Positions 45,131-57,689 of a stretch of DNA of 64,000 bases are shown one piece after another; positions within the stretch are counted from its first letter, which is position 1, and each line of letters begins with the position of its first letter. The notes beneath the pieces were generated by a model. The model was given only the letters and a program-made list of their open reading frames with translations, searched no databases and was not told the origin of the DNA. This DNA is from Oreohelix idahoensis (taxonomy: Eukaryota > Mollusca > Gastropoda > Stylommatophora > Oreohelicidae): NCBI GenBank assembly GCA_024509875.1, contig JAMPIV010019083.1, positions 124,001 through 188,000 of the forward strand, written 5' to 3'. Made by a program: the position numbers and the translations under genes.

Positions 45131-46945
45131 GCCGTGTATAAAATGGAATGAATGAGATATTAAATTTAGGTCATAGATCAGCTTGCGTATCTCAAGTTTA
45201 GTACACGTTTCATTGAAGAAAGCGGGTAATAATATAGTAGGCTTTTACTATCAACGTGAAAGCGTTACAATTTGCAGACGAAGCAGAAAACAAGGGGGAT
45301 TTCGAGTACAGTCATTGTGACAGCACTGTTATTTTACCATTGCTCTTTACTTTATTAATTGTATTTGTTAGGCTTCATATTTACCTAATAATTTATATAT
45401 GTGGATTAGAATATTATTTTTGACAGGCAAATAGACTTGGTGGTTGATGCACCAAACAACATAGGGCTGTCCAAGAGGAATTAGATAGACAACGTTTTTC
45501 TACACTGCAAGATCTGGAATATGCAGATACATTTCACTACTCGCACATTCACATCAACACATCCAAGAAAAAACGTGGTTGCTTTGACGGTCGGCGGCCA
45601 CGGATCAAAGAAGAAGAAGATGCGTTATTTATGCGCTATGATGCCAGACTTACGGAACACCTTGTGTATGTGGGAACAGACGAATTAGTATTTTCCAACA
45701 CAATCCCCATGTAAATCCCGGCGATCTCTTACGAAAGAATAGAACTACTACTAACTCCTTATGTACAAGGTGACTCTAATATGAAGATAATGTATTGGGG
45801 AAGGCAACCTCATCTTGTAACACAAATTGCTACATAAACCACCTGTTACAGTACCGGGTGGTGTCTTGATAGTGCAATGGTGTGTGTTTGTAGTGGCACT
45901 GTTAGCTGTCACGGCTGACAAGGGTGTTGTCAGCTAAGTCGGGCTTACTATAGGTGGCCGACAGATTCAACAACGTGAATGATAATACGTGTGGGCCGCA
46001 AGGATAGGCCAATGTTAATTGAAACATCAACAGCTGGGTCACGAAGTTGACCAATTCATTATGAAGTAGGCTGGACACTTAGTTAAAGTACATCTTCGAC
46101 AGAGACATTTATTTGACGGACAACGAAGTCCAACATCATGGGTATATACAGCATACATCGTATAATAAGCATTAAGACAGCCGTTTGATATAACTCCCCG
46201 GTTCATATGCGCTGAGGGTCAACGGCTTGACAAAAATACATGGTGATTGCGAAGGAACCATGTGTTTACATCTTCATGTACATAAATCAATCTTGAACAT
46301 CATCGCGCCTGATGCTAGAGGGACGCACTAGCCATTGAACATCACTGATACAATGGAAGCTCTACCATAGCATACAGGGCCATCGGTCTCTGAGGCATGA
46401 GACGTAGAAAATCAGACCATATTCTGTATATATATATATAAAGATGCATATTAACTTGCAAGTGTCTTCTCTACAATTTTAGAGGAAGAACGCAAAAGTA
46501 CGTCCGTCATGGACGATTAATATATTATAAAGCCTCAAGGGCATGATTTGTATAGCAACAAATCAGCGCAGCAAAGTGCGTCATCTGCATTCATCGATAA
46601 TGCAGAAAAGTACGCAAAAATATTTAAAATATACATTTATTTCAGATGCGCTCACATGTGCGTCTATCAAAACTAGACTGGCATGTCAAAGTCTCACACA
46701 CACTTAACTCCCACGCGAAAAAGGACTTAACACCACCGCTGTATGGGCCTGACAATGTTTGTGCATGTTTCCTGCAAGGGGATTGCTGTAGTGGTAGCTT
46801 CATGCTCTATAATGAACGAAAAGGAATGAGAAGGAACACAATATCGACTCAGTAATAAAGTATAGTTCTGGCAGTGGTAGACAACAAGAGCAGTAAACAA
46901 GAAGTTACAGACATTTCAGAATGGGTGTTTGTTCTGATATGCAGA
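45131..46945. other. No gene recognised
   Basis: Mixed DNA with short ORFs and no motif. Near 45575-45625 the phrase GGTTGCTTTGACGGTCGGCGGCCACGG with a GAAGAAGAAG run resembles the end of the short element near 60165-60215, so a SINE-like tail may lie here. A short (TA)n is at 46427-46440. Confidence 0.4.
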
Positions 46946-46950
46946 ATCAT

Positions 46951-47587
46951 CGTCTTGTCTCTACCGCTCGAACGTGGGTCTATCGTTGTTGCTCCCGTTC
47001 GAGCATGGGTCTACAGTTGTCTCTCCCTTTCCAGCGTGAGTCTACAGTTGTCTCTCCCGTTTGAACATGTGACTACAGTTGCTGCTCCCGTTCGAACATG
47101 GGTCTACAATTCTTGCTTCCGTTCGAACGTGGGTCTACGGTTGTTGCTCCCGTTGGAACACGCGTCTACAGTTGTTGCTCCCGTTCGAACATGGGACTAC
47201 AGTTGTTGCTCCCGTTTGAACATGGGTCTACCGTTGTTGCTCCCGTTCGAACATTTGTCTACAATTGTTGCTCCCGTTCGAACATGGGTCTACAATTGTT
47301 GCTCCTTTTCGAACGTGGGTCTACGGTTGTTGTTCCCGTTGGAACACGCGTCTACAGTTGTTGCTCTCGTTAGAACATGGGTCTACAGTTGTTGCTCCCG
47401 TTCGAACATGGGTCTACCGTTGTTGCTCCCGTTAGAACACGGGTCTACAGTTGTTGCTCCCGTTCGAACATGGGTCTACCGTTGTTGCTCCAGTTCTAAC
47501 ACAGGTCTACAGTTATTACTCTCGTTCGAACATAGGTCTACAGTTGTTGTTCCCGTTCGAACTTGAGTCTACAATTGTTGCTCTCGG
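46951..47587. repeat. 31-bp minisatellite, about 20 units
   Basis: The unit GTCTACAGTTGTTGCTCCC + GTTCGAACATGG repeats with a strict 31-bp period (for example CTAC at 47104, 47135, 47166, 47197, 47290, 47321). Variants alternate at fixed places (ACATGG / ACGTGG / ACACGC; ACAG / ACGG / ACCG), suggesting higher-order patterns. Most units contain the palindrome TTCGAA. Because 31 is not a multiple of three, the 230-residue ORF across it cycles through all three frames of the unit. It is open only because the unit lacks stops, and is not supported as a protein. Confidence 0.93.
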
Positions 47588-47984
47588 CCGATTTATTGGC
47601 GAAGAATAAAAGAACAACAATGGTGTGACAGGATCTTGAATGTGGAAATGATGCTGAAGAACAGGACAACTACTGCAGTGGCATAGGCAGCGTGGAAGTT
47701 ATGGAAAGAATTAAACGAATATTAGTAAAATACTGCCCAGTTGAGGTGGGATTTTTTAGACTGCAAACGGCTTCGGGGTCGACCCGGCCTCATTAGATGG
47801 GTAACAATGCAATTATGGCAAGGTTAAAGGCGGCCGGCGTGATGCTGACGACATCACCCCTAGTGTGCTGCATGGTCAAGAAAATATGGGCCTATCGCCA
47901 TATTCCCAATATGCCTCAATGGACGTGTAACGGGATCCTTTATTTTTCCTTTACCTTTTAGTAAAACAAGACATGTGAAAGTAG

Positions 47985-48080
47985 TGGTACTGTGTCTTAT
48001 ATTTGGACATGTGCCCTAATATAAACCACTAGGTTGAACTGGACGCGCCTCGCTGAAACGAGGCAAATTTTTTTTTTTTA
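47985..48080 (+). mobile_element. SINE-like hairpin element, copy 3
   Basis: TGTGTCTTATATTTGGACATG, then CCTAATATAA, TAGGTTGAACTGGACGCGCC and TCGCTGAAACGAGGC, ending in a T run then AAATGG. The 3' hairpin (CCTCG / CGAGG) is intact. It matches copies at 24042-24163 (opposite strand) and 41985. Confidence 0.65.
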
Positions 48081-48214
48081 AATGGTACGAACCGAACAAA
48101 TACAAGTGCTAAAGGTGTGAGGAAATGTTGGGGAGAAACCAAAAAAAAAATATATAAATAAATAAACTAGAGGAAAAAGGCATGTAGCAATAATGGGAAG
48201 GACCTTACACACAC

Positions 48215-48530
48215 ATGGACTAGTGAAATGTGTAGAAATGATGGGAAGAACAAAACAAATACTAGTGGAACAAGACGTTTGGAAAAGACGCTGAGTGTGA
48301 AATAGGACAAACATAAACAAAGCCATGTAATAGTATCACAATGCAGTCCTTGATCTAGAGATCACAGTGCATAATAAATACAATGAACCCGAAACACAAG
48401 AGTAGAGAACTGACGACAGACACAAGAAAGGCAAAACAGGCTTGGAAATAATTTGAATAAATTGTATGAGACAGGATGACTTTAAAAGAATAAATTAAGT
48501 CCTATGCTTCGCGGAGGATAGGAGAATTTT
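48215..48530 (+). mobile_element. RTE-like LINE 3'-end fragment, degenerate
   Basis: Similar to 41450-41800: GAAATGATGGGAAGAAC, GTGGAACAAGACG, AATAGTATCACAATGCAGTCCTTG, GAGACAGGATGACTT, CTATGCTTCGCGGAG. Strongly decayed, no open frame. Confidence 0.55.
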
Positions 48531-49496
48531 GACATGAAACAAGTTATCTGCAGACAAGAGTTTTTGCTCAACCACTGTTTGTTCGTCCGTGTGAGATACT
48601 ATGGTTACATTCATTTAACAGATAGAGCAAACGCGTGTGTATTCTTTCTAGGCCCCTTAGGTTTATGTTGTGTGGCGTGATTGTACCGCAGGACTGATAA
48701 GTCACATCTTTTAATTATAAATTATATAATGCGCTAGCAAGAAAAAAGATAAGTACAGTTTATTTGTTTCTGTTCATTCTAAAATGCACGCGTTTAAAAT
48801 CAGTCAGTGTGTACGTCTGCATGTTTACTTCAGGTGTTTGCAAACAAGAAGTGGGACTCACAAGAAAAGACGTAACAAATAAACCTGCGGCGATACAGCT
48901 GCATAGACCCTCTGGCCTATAAACTTTAAAAGATAAGCAAACATCTCAGCCGGCGAAATGGTGCTCATTGATTGATTGAAAAAACAAATACGCGTGCGAC
49001 TTGGTGCACATGCTTATATTTGACAATTAAGCTACGAGAGTTGTTCTAAGCCCCCGCAACTGTGGAGAGTATTAATGTAACGAAGCGTTGCTTAACATGT
49101 GGTCAACGGACCCTTTATGGTGCATCAATGGATTTAGGGGGGGGGGGGGTACTGTAATAATGACCTAAAAGTTTGATTTTTATTTTCACCAAAATATCTA
49201 CTCGATAAAATTATCATAGATGTTTGTATTTCACGAAAATATTCTTTTTGTATTTCAGTATAACTTAACTGTATGTGATTTTAACGATTGTTCTTGGTAA
49301 TAAAACGTATTATCTGTATGCACAAATATTAATTATACGTCTATGTAACTTTTTATTTTTATGTTTAAAGAAGGAGTCTGTAGCCTTTGTCATAGATTTT
49401 TGATAGGGGAATTAAGACTTGGGTTGGTCCCTTCTGAATAGATTAGAATAAGCGATAGCAACAGTGAGAGATAATAATAGAAATAGATTTCCACGA
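48531..49496. other. No feature recognised
   Basis: No domain-bearing ORF. A G homopolymer lies at 49137-49150. The stretch ends at the 5' border of the second LINE copy. Confidence 0.4.
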
Positions 49497-52362
49497 ACTC
49501 CGCCCATGCCGGTCCCAAGCCCGGATGAAAAAGGAGGAGAGTGGCCTGCATGGAGGCCGTAAGGAGGCAGCCCCTCCACCATGCAAAGGCACAACAGGCC
49601 AATCACCTGTTTGTCTTAAACTATGATTACGAGAAATACAAGAGAGAAAACCGGACTGATTCTAAAGGCGACACGTTGCTCTACAGTGGTGTACCCATAT
49701 CTGAAAGAGCTAAAGGGGCCGTGGGTTGCATTGTGGCCCAAAATCAAAAAGATAGTATCAAGGGATGGAACTTTGTCTCGGAGCGCATTATGGTTGTAAA
49801 ACTAAAAGAAGGAGAAACCATAGTCAACCTGGTCATAGTGTATGGGCCAAATGAGGATGAGAGAGCAGAGGTCAAGGAGGAATTCTTCGAGCTGCTTCAA
49901 AGGACAGTGGATGACTGCCTAGATGAAGTTATCATGCTCGGAGATTTTAATGCCAGAGTTGGAAATGACCATGCTAGATGGGGTGGCGTTATCGGAAGAT
50001 ATGGAGAAGATACTCTCAATGACAATGGAAAGCGACTCCTTAGATTCTGCAGTGAGCAGAATCTGATCATTACAAACACAAAGTTCCCCCATAAGCGCAT
50101 ACATGCATACACTAGATGTGAACCAACCAAGAATGAGAAGTCAGTGATCGACTATGCCATTGTTCGGAGAAGCTCATTCAGATATGTCCGAGATGCAAGA
50201 GTCTGGAGGGGGCCAGAGATTGGAAGTGATCACTACCTGCTAACAATCAAACGAACAACTGAAAGAGTTGCTCAGCCTAGGAACTGCCCAACATCACGCA
50301 AGAAACCAAGTAAACGAGCAGGAGAAATGAGCATTAGGACCTACAAGCTGAGAGAGCCAGAAATTAAGACCAGATATCAGGGGCTTATTGCTACAGCAGT
50401 GAGCAACACAGAAGAACGACCTGATGACTTGGAAACCCTCTGGAATAAATTCAAGGATATCATAAAGACAGCTGCTGCAGAAGCATGCGGTGAAGTCCGA
50501 CTTGGGAACCGGAGAAAGAGGACACCTTGGTGGACAGAGGAAGTCAAAGAGAAAATAAGAGAGAAGAAAATGGCATGGAAACAATACTTAGGAGCTAAAA
50601 ACACAACAGGACAAATGGAAAAAATAGAGAATATGTGATACTCAGAACAGAAGCAAAGAACAAAGTGCTAGCAGCAAAACAGAAGTCCTGGGAAGAATTT
50701 GGAGAAAAGCTAGAAAAAGATGCACAAGAAAACCAGAAATTGTTCTATAAGACCCTAAAGAACATGAGGAAGGAAAAACAATGCCCTCTCAAATTTATAA
50801 AGGACAAGCAAGGCAAATTGCTTACTGCCCCGAAGGAAGTAATGGAAAGATGGAAAGAATATTTCTCAGAACTCCTGGATGGTGAGCATGGTGAAGCAAC
50901 AGAAATGATAACCACTAGCACAGAAGAGAAAACCAATGATGGTGAAGATGACATAAAGATGGAAGAACTGAGGGCAGCACTAGAGAAAATCAAGATGGGC
51001 AAAGCAGCAGGGCATGATGGTATAACACCAGAAATGGTTAAGTACATGGGAGCATCAGGCGACCTATTACTCTTAAAGGTCCTACAGGCAGCATGGTGCA
51101 ACAAGACCATACCAAAGGATTGGGAGATTGCCATCATAACACCAATTTTCAAAAAGGGTGACAATCGACAATGTGGAAACCATAGAGGCATATCCCTTCT
51201 CAGTGTCCCTGGTAAAATCTACTCTAGAATCCTAGAGCAGAGACTCCGACGCCTAGCTGAGCCACAATTGGATGAGGTCCAGTGCGGATTCCGAGCAAAC
51301 CGAAGTACTCAAGACCTAATCTTCACACTCAGACAGCTGAGTGAAAAGGCCCTTGAGTATAAGAGTGAGATCCATCTTTGTTTCATAGATCTGGAAAAGG
51401 CGTTTGACAGAGTCCCCTGGAGCAAACTTTGGGACTGTTTGGCAAGGAAGAATATTCCAGCACCTCTGATTCATGCTATACAGAGCTTCTACAAGTCTTG
51501 CAGAAATTATGTGAGGACAGCAAACCATAAGTCAGAAGAGTTCAGGACCACCACTGGTGTAAGACAAGGTGATATCCTGTCACCTTATCTTTTCATACTC
51601 CTCATGGACGATGTCATCAAGGCATGTAAGGAGAGAACAAGAAAGTATTCAGTGGGGTACTGGAAGATGAGACAGGTCTATATTTCGGAGAGCTGGCATT
51701 TGCTGATGATGTTGCCCTGATTGCTAAATCAGAGGCACATCTCCAATCCAACCTGCAAGTCTGGAAGGAAGAGCTGGAGAAGAGAGGGATGGTCATAAGC
51801 AGCTCTAAAACAAAATCCATGGTGATATCACGAGAAGAAAGAAAACATCAGATTAAGTTGGGAGAACAGGTCCTGGAGCAGGTCGACCACTTTAAATATC
51901 TCGGAGCTATTATAGACCGAAAGGGAGGCATCAAAGAAGAGTTGGCCACTCGAAAAGCAGCGGCTGGGAGACTTTTTCAGGCCATAAATCGTGGATTCCT
52001 CAGCAAGAAAGAGGTTGGTAAGAAAACGAAGATGGCTGTATACCGCTCCACCTATGTCCCAGTTTTGACATATGGATGCGAGTCGTGGGCAATGACTACA
52101 ACCCACAAAAGCCAGATCCAAACCTCAGAAATGAGGTATCTGAGGAAAGTGGTTGAAGTAACAAGAAGAGACATGGTCCGCAACCAGACGATCCGTCAAG
52201 GCCTGAAATCCCATCCGCTGCAGACCCAAATAGAACAGTCCCAACTAAGATGGTTTGGCCATGTCTGCAGAATGGGAGAAGATCGGCTACCACGACAAGC
52301 ATGGGAAACAAAGAGCCAGGGATCCAGACCTCCAGGACGACCCAGAGTTCGCTGGGAGGACA
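49497..52362 (+). mobile_element. APE-type LINE, copy 2, inactive
   Basis: Same family and same orientation as 16808-19980, starting at the same 5' UTR point (ACTCCGCCCATGCCGGTCCC). Compared with copy 1 it lacks about 170 bp after CTAAAGGCGAC (near 49670), which removes the first endonuclease motifs. It has a one-base loss near 50620 and a two-base gain near 51688 beside the FADD box. It breaks off at GAGGACAATAT, where a (TA)n tract replaces the last 130 bp and the (TAAG)n tail. Confidence 0.9.
49541..50638 (+). pseudogene. LINE endonuclease, N-terminally deleted (copy 2)
   Basis: From about 49676 the frame gives LLYSGVPISERAKG, VIVYGPNEDE, IMLGDFNARVG, SVIDYAIVRR and GSDHYLL, as in copy 1. 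The first Asn motif and the catalytic Glu motif (TETK) are missing through the internal deletion, so no active endonuclease could be made. It ends with a TGA at 50636-50638, caused by loss of one base (AAATATAGAG in copy 1, AAAATAGAG here). Confidence 0.88.
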
Positions 52363-52366
52363 ATAT
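50635..52366 (+). pseudogene. LINE reverse transcriptase, frameshifted (copy 2)
   Basis: Two frames cover it: 50635-51720 (blocks up to TTGVRQGDILSPYLF, then off frame) and from 51789 (YLGAIIDRKGG, YGCESW, RWFGHVCRMGEDRLP). A two-base insertion near 51688 (TTTCGGAGAGCTGGCA against TTTCAGAGCTAGCA) breaks the frame exactly at the catalytic LAFADD box; the box itself is readable in another frame. The C terminus is lost in the (TA)n tract. Confidence 0.88.
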
Positions 52367-52377
52367 ATATATATATA

Positions 52378-52449
<72 letters not shown>

Positions 52450-52450
52450 T
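52363..52450. repeat. (TA)n microsatellite replacing the LINE 3' end
   Basis: TA dinucleotide with CT and CA interruptions (52379-52380, 52408, 52444). It begins within the LINE word GACAATATTAG, whose AATAT may have seeded the expansion or a recombination. Confidence 0.93.
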
Positions 52451-55400
52451 CACTCGCGTACGCACACACATAAGTGACGACAATTAGACGCACAGACGTG
52501 GAAAAACTATAACAATGACATATAGATATGTTGGAACGAGCTGACCGACACGCTTAAATAAAGTTTATGTAAATTTATTAACATAAAGAAAATTTACCAC
52601 AACACATAAATGTTAATATCAAGCATAGAAAATACATTTAAGGTAATGAATTACTACAAGTATAATAGACCCATAGGTGTAATCTTTTCCCTCGATGTTT
52701 AGCCCACGATTCTGTTAGAAGAAAAGTGATAGCCCCAAAGAGTCACGGATATATACGCTATGTTCTATGATTTCCCTTTAAAGGTATAAACATAACTGAT
52801 ACTCTACTCTATCCTAAGGAAAATATCATTAGCAAAAAAAAAAAAAAAAAACTGCATAAAGGAATTTAAGACAGCAAAATGGGTGCCAAAAATACAACAA
52901 TAAAGGAATCACCACTCAGTCCTGCATTCACTCTATTCATGTCAGCCGTGGCCACGCGCTTGCATTCGTACTTACAGCTTTGGTAGCAACTTCTGGAAAA
53001 ACAATTTTTTAGGACATACACATACAGAATCTCCAGTGTTATTCTTGGCCAAGGGAATCCCAGCTCCGCAAAGACAGGTTGAATTCACTACTTCAGGAAA
53101 CGTTTCCTTGGTTATTATTATTTAGGATATGTTTATGTCACATTTAAAATTGTCCAGGCACGAAAGTTAACAGCGTGCACAGTGTCAATAGCTTAGGTTT
53201 TCCAGTACCTAGGAATGTCAGGTCGGTGCCTTCTCTCAGTATAGAAATTTAATTTGGTCACACCACAATTAGTCAAAAATGTCGGATTGTTAATGATTTG
53301 TAATTTTTCTCGCCACAGGGCTGCATGTACATGAGAATTTGTGAAGAAATATAATCTGGCTCAAAGGCCCAGTATTGGCATTTAGTCTTTACAACCGTTA
53401 GTGAGATTTGTACTCTGTCTATTTCTGGAGGCACACACACTGCCAGATAGGTGTTAACTTGTAAACCCACGTGGTTAACGATAAAAATGTTTCTTCTCTC
53501 AGTTGTACTAAAACCGCAGGTAAAGGTTGGGCTGACCCAAAACTCAACACAGAACTACTAAGAACTATATCCAATTCGACCAACTAAATGATGCTTCTAT
53601 TAACAGAGATCTTAGGAATCGAACGCTAGATGTTCTAGTCTTGACTGTGGAGTACTGAATGAATTAAGTCTAAACTACTGGGGTTTATATCTTATGAAAA
53701 GAAATGATTTCCTAATTCTCGAAAACCCGAAATAGTTCCCGTCTTAACACCTACATAAAACTCAGACGACGGCACTGAAACTGCCAGACGCGTTTCACAC
53801 TTGCAGCTACCTATGGTCATTTCCCAGCAATGCATGTTGGCGCCTCTCTCACCTAACACCGAGAAACTTAACCGTAGAAGCTTCGTGTCAGATGAAAATG
53901 CTAGGCGATATGTCTGCCCTCATGTCTGTCGAGAACGAATTTCACACTATTTGGTCTCCTCTAGGACTTAGCTTAACAGCAATAAAAAATGCGTTGCTAA
54001 ATAAGAAAAGAGACAGGCGAAGGTATGAATGGGAGAGTTATATCTTTTCCCAATCAAACGAATGCGAAAAAAAGAAAAAGGAAAAAAGAGCGATAATAAA
54101 GGAGAAGACACGGTGTTACGTGCAGTCTTTGATATCTTTCATTATTATACATTTGTATGCTTGGTATGTTCGCAAATATTTTGTAAACTAAATAGAATCT
54201 CTTTTGCTTAAGGAAAAGTCCATATCGAGTTACTTCCCCTTGAAAGGAGTCTCAGATCGAACTCCGCGGACGAATCCAGTTTTACTGCGATTTATTCTTT
54301 GTTTGGGTAGAAATAGATTGTTCTTGCTTCAGAATATCTATGGCCTGAATTTATGTGTAGTGTGTTTGTCTAGGTAGGACGAGTCTGTCTTATATCTGTA
54401 TATCTTTTACATATCTAAGTCGAACTATATGTTCTTTGTCGCTAGAAAGGTCAAAGGCTGTTCAGCGGGATGTGTGGCTAGAGGGTTGTGATTTGGCTTC
54501 GCCCTGAGGATGGGGGCTGGCATGTTTTCTGTATCGGCTTGTTGCCGGAAAAAGTGATCGATATATATGTAGGGGAAAGTGATAGTCGTCCAGACCTATC
54601 GTGTATGCTTTACCCCAGTGTTTATTCTTATTGCCAAGGAATGGCAGAATCATATTTCTGATACCAAGGTAACACAAGTAATTCTTATGAACTCTATTAC
54701 GAAGCAATCGTTTTCGATAGGCAGACGCACGATTTGTACGTCTGAGGGAATATTTAACCAGATGAAGATGACATTCATTTCTAGCAGCACTATATCTTGT
54801 ATGATGAAGTCAATTGTATCATGATAGAATCTACAGAGCAATGAGAACATTACATGTATGACGAACTTTAATACAGATTCATTGTCCTTATCCAAACGCG
54901 AATGAAAGTTCACCAGAACCCATCTTGTATACACATATTAAAGGACTATCAGGAAGAGAAAGGGATGCCCCGTATTATCGCTTGATGAGTCCAGAGATCA
55001 CTGCTACAGATGAGAACCCATTACTAGCGGTTCAATATGATTATATGAAAAATATGTACTGAACATTATTTAAAGGAATCTTCGCTAGACGAGGTTAGGT
55101 CTAGAAGCCATCTTGAATATTGTTTATAAACTGACATGCTTTGTCAGTAAACTCAGATGATATATATATGGGCAATACTGAGTGCTTGTCTACTGACATT
55201 CCATTGTGCTATTATGCAACGAGTGCCCATATATCATTGCAAGACCATCTATCAATTGTACCATGATGTATTATGCCAACCTGTGATTTGTCACTGTATC
55301 CGTGCTGTCGAATGTGTACGTCCAATTAAACTGTAACAAAAAGTACACAGCAGTTGGCGTCGATGACTTCCAGCCATACATGAGTGAGAAAAAGAACAGT

Positions 55401-56690
55401 TATCAACTCTTCGAACTCTTTCATCATTCGCGTATTATACTCTCACTCTATGTCTACACACCACTGCGTAGGTCGAGTTGATATTCCTATTCCTAACAAC
55501 CACTCTGACGAGCAACGCTGGGGCCAACAACAAGTCTTTAACATTGGAGCTTCCACAGACCACCATACCTCTTAACACTGTGGTCCTGTAAATAGTTGAT
55601 GTCAGTGTGAACAAGGAACAATACAACTTCATATCTATACACCATTCAACAGTAAATATGTAGAAACAGCATTTAACTCTGGTGATAATTCAAGAAAGAG
55701 GATATTTAACACACATGTAGAATAAAGAAAAGATACAGAAATTTATTAATCATAAATGTCTCTGCGACAGCCTTCATCGAACAATCAAAGGGTTCCTCTG
55801 CCTTTACCGGCTAATGAAAGAAGTCCATGACATTAGACAGGTTAAGAACCCCTGACGTAGCGAAACAACATTGCCAACACACATAGATTTACTAAACATT
55901 CAGAAGAAACACAATATTTGTAGATAATATTATAGGAAAGAAAGATTGTAACGAAAAAAAAAAGTGCCAGCACTCTAGAGAACCGAACATAGCAACCCTA
56001 GGAGGCACGTAGGCTTTAAAAAGAAACAGATTGAAACATAGTTAGGGCAGCATTCCAAAAACCCAAAAATAGGTTATTCTGTGGGACCTGAAAAAAAAAA
56101 AAACGAAAAAAAAAAAAAAAACAGCGGAAACTTAAGAGAACCTATAATGATGACAATGTCAAGATATCACTACATGGCATTGGGCCGAATTGCGAGAGCC
56201 CAAGCGCGGCTTTATCAATAATAACAGCAACATAAGAGAACCGAACATAGCAACTCCAACTTACATGTAAAAAAAAAAAAATAATAATAATAAAATAAGA
56301 GAGAATGATTGTTATTAACTCTTAGTATGTAAAAAAAAAATTATTTAACAAGAAGGCTTGTTACAAAAATAATACAAGCACGATAGAGACAAGAAATATC
56401 AACTTGTATGTAGCAAAACAAAGGAAGAGAAAATATTTTAACAAAGATTGAGACAGCACTTTAAAGGACGCAATGATGGCAACTGTATGTCATCACCACA
56501 ACGTCGTTAGCCTACAGCTCTTAGTGGAGCACATGTCTTCAACATATTCCCGCCAACTTTCCTGTCGTATGCCCTCTATTCAAAGTTTTTCTATGTCTTC
56601 TTTATTCCCATCATGTCTATCTTCAATAATACGCATATTAAAAAAATCTTTTTTTTTTTACCTTTACTTAATGTTAAATACATGAAAGCC
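52451..56690. other. 4.2 kb without recognised genes
   Basis: Only short, motif-free ORFs. Homopolymer A runs lie near 52835-52850, 55954-55963 and 56093-56120. The phrase AGAGAACCGAACATAGCAAC appears at about 55977 and 56236 and partly at 56131, an old low-copy internal repeat. This is the longest part of the window with no transposon signature that I can name. Confidence 0.4.
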
Positions 56691-56699
56691 AACTTGGAA

Positions 56700-56860
56700 A
56701 ACAAAAACAAGGAGAAGAAAACTGGAGAGAGAAGTGAAAATGATGAGGAAAACGTGGAAAGAACTTGAGCTGATGACACGTGACAGGAGGACTTGGCATG
56801 TGTTTGTTGAAGGCATGTGCTTCTTGGGGAGCTAAAGGGTATTGATTAATTGAACTTGGA
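56700..56860 (+). mobile_element. RTE-like LINE 3'-terminal fragment
   Basis: GAAGTGAAAATGATGAGGAAAAC, TGGAAAGAACTTGAGC, GACTTGGCATGTGTTTG and GGGGAGCTAAAGGGTATTGATTAATTG match the last 150 bp of 41385-41824 and end in the same ATTGA-type tail. Heavily 5'-truncated. Confidence 0.75.
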
Positions 56861-57274
56861 AACAGATTAGTAAAGTTAAACATGGGAGGATCAACAAGAA
56901 AATGCCGAATTCACAGAAGTAACATGAAAGTATCATTAAAGAAAAAAAAGTAGTAGCTCCTCCGACTAGCTATGGATACTTTATGATAGACGAACCATAT
57001 ACTGCAATGAATGCTAGAAAGAAAATATATCAGCTTACCGTATTGTTTAATAGAGCTACAGTACCTGAATGCTTTGATCTACACTTCCTGCAAGGGAAAC
57101 TGGTGCAGTGGTGGTGTAACAGAACGGGGCGGCCCCTCTTGATCTCTGTTTCACTACGGCAGTAATCGGTACATTTGTGGTACTGATTTTATTGAGTGCT
57201 CTCAATTGTCGCACTTTCTTTCTTTCTCTGCTAAGTAGCAGATATTTTGTAGCAGACATTCGGGACCTAAAGAC

Positions 57275-57572
57275 GCAACAATAGACAATGCAGTCAGCGA
57301 CCCGTAGCTTGATTGCTTGCGTCAGGGTCAGCGAACCAGAGCTGACCAAGACCCTACTCCACCTCCAAGTGGTAGTCCTGGAAACAGGCTGCATCAATGC
57401 AGTCTGGCTGAGTGAGTAGGGATCGAAGAGGGAAGCCTAACCTGGTCCCAAAAAATGCCGTGCGGAAGTCGGATGTGTCGGTCGAAAGGCGCAAATATCG
57501 CAGCTTCGCTGTAAACGGGCACAACGCAACCAACGCCCTTTTCAGGACGAACAAGGAAGAAGGAAGAAGAAG
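57275..57572 (+). repeat. Dispersed repeat family E, copy 2
   Basis: Matches 24369-24672 as described there, ending in GAAGAAGGAAGAAGAAG. Non-coding. Confidence 0.65.
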
Positions 57573-57689
57573 TATCTACATTCTTTCGCTACTTTTAGTG
57601 TATTGTGTCTTTGTCTGTTTATCTGACATTCCTGGTGGATGATAACACTAAACATTTGCAGGAGCGGCTGAGAGAACATTATCGACAAC

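Noticed and set aside
46874..47566. 230-residue repetitive protein across the minisatellite
   Set aside because: The 31-bp unit is not a multiple of three, so the peptide repeat changes frame at each unit; no selection for a frame is visible.
46951..47587. CRISPR array
   Set aside because: Repeats are directly adjacent with no unique spacers, and the context is a eukaryotic genome.
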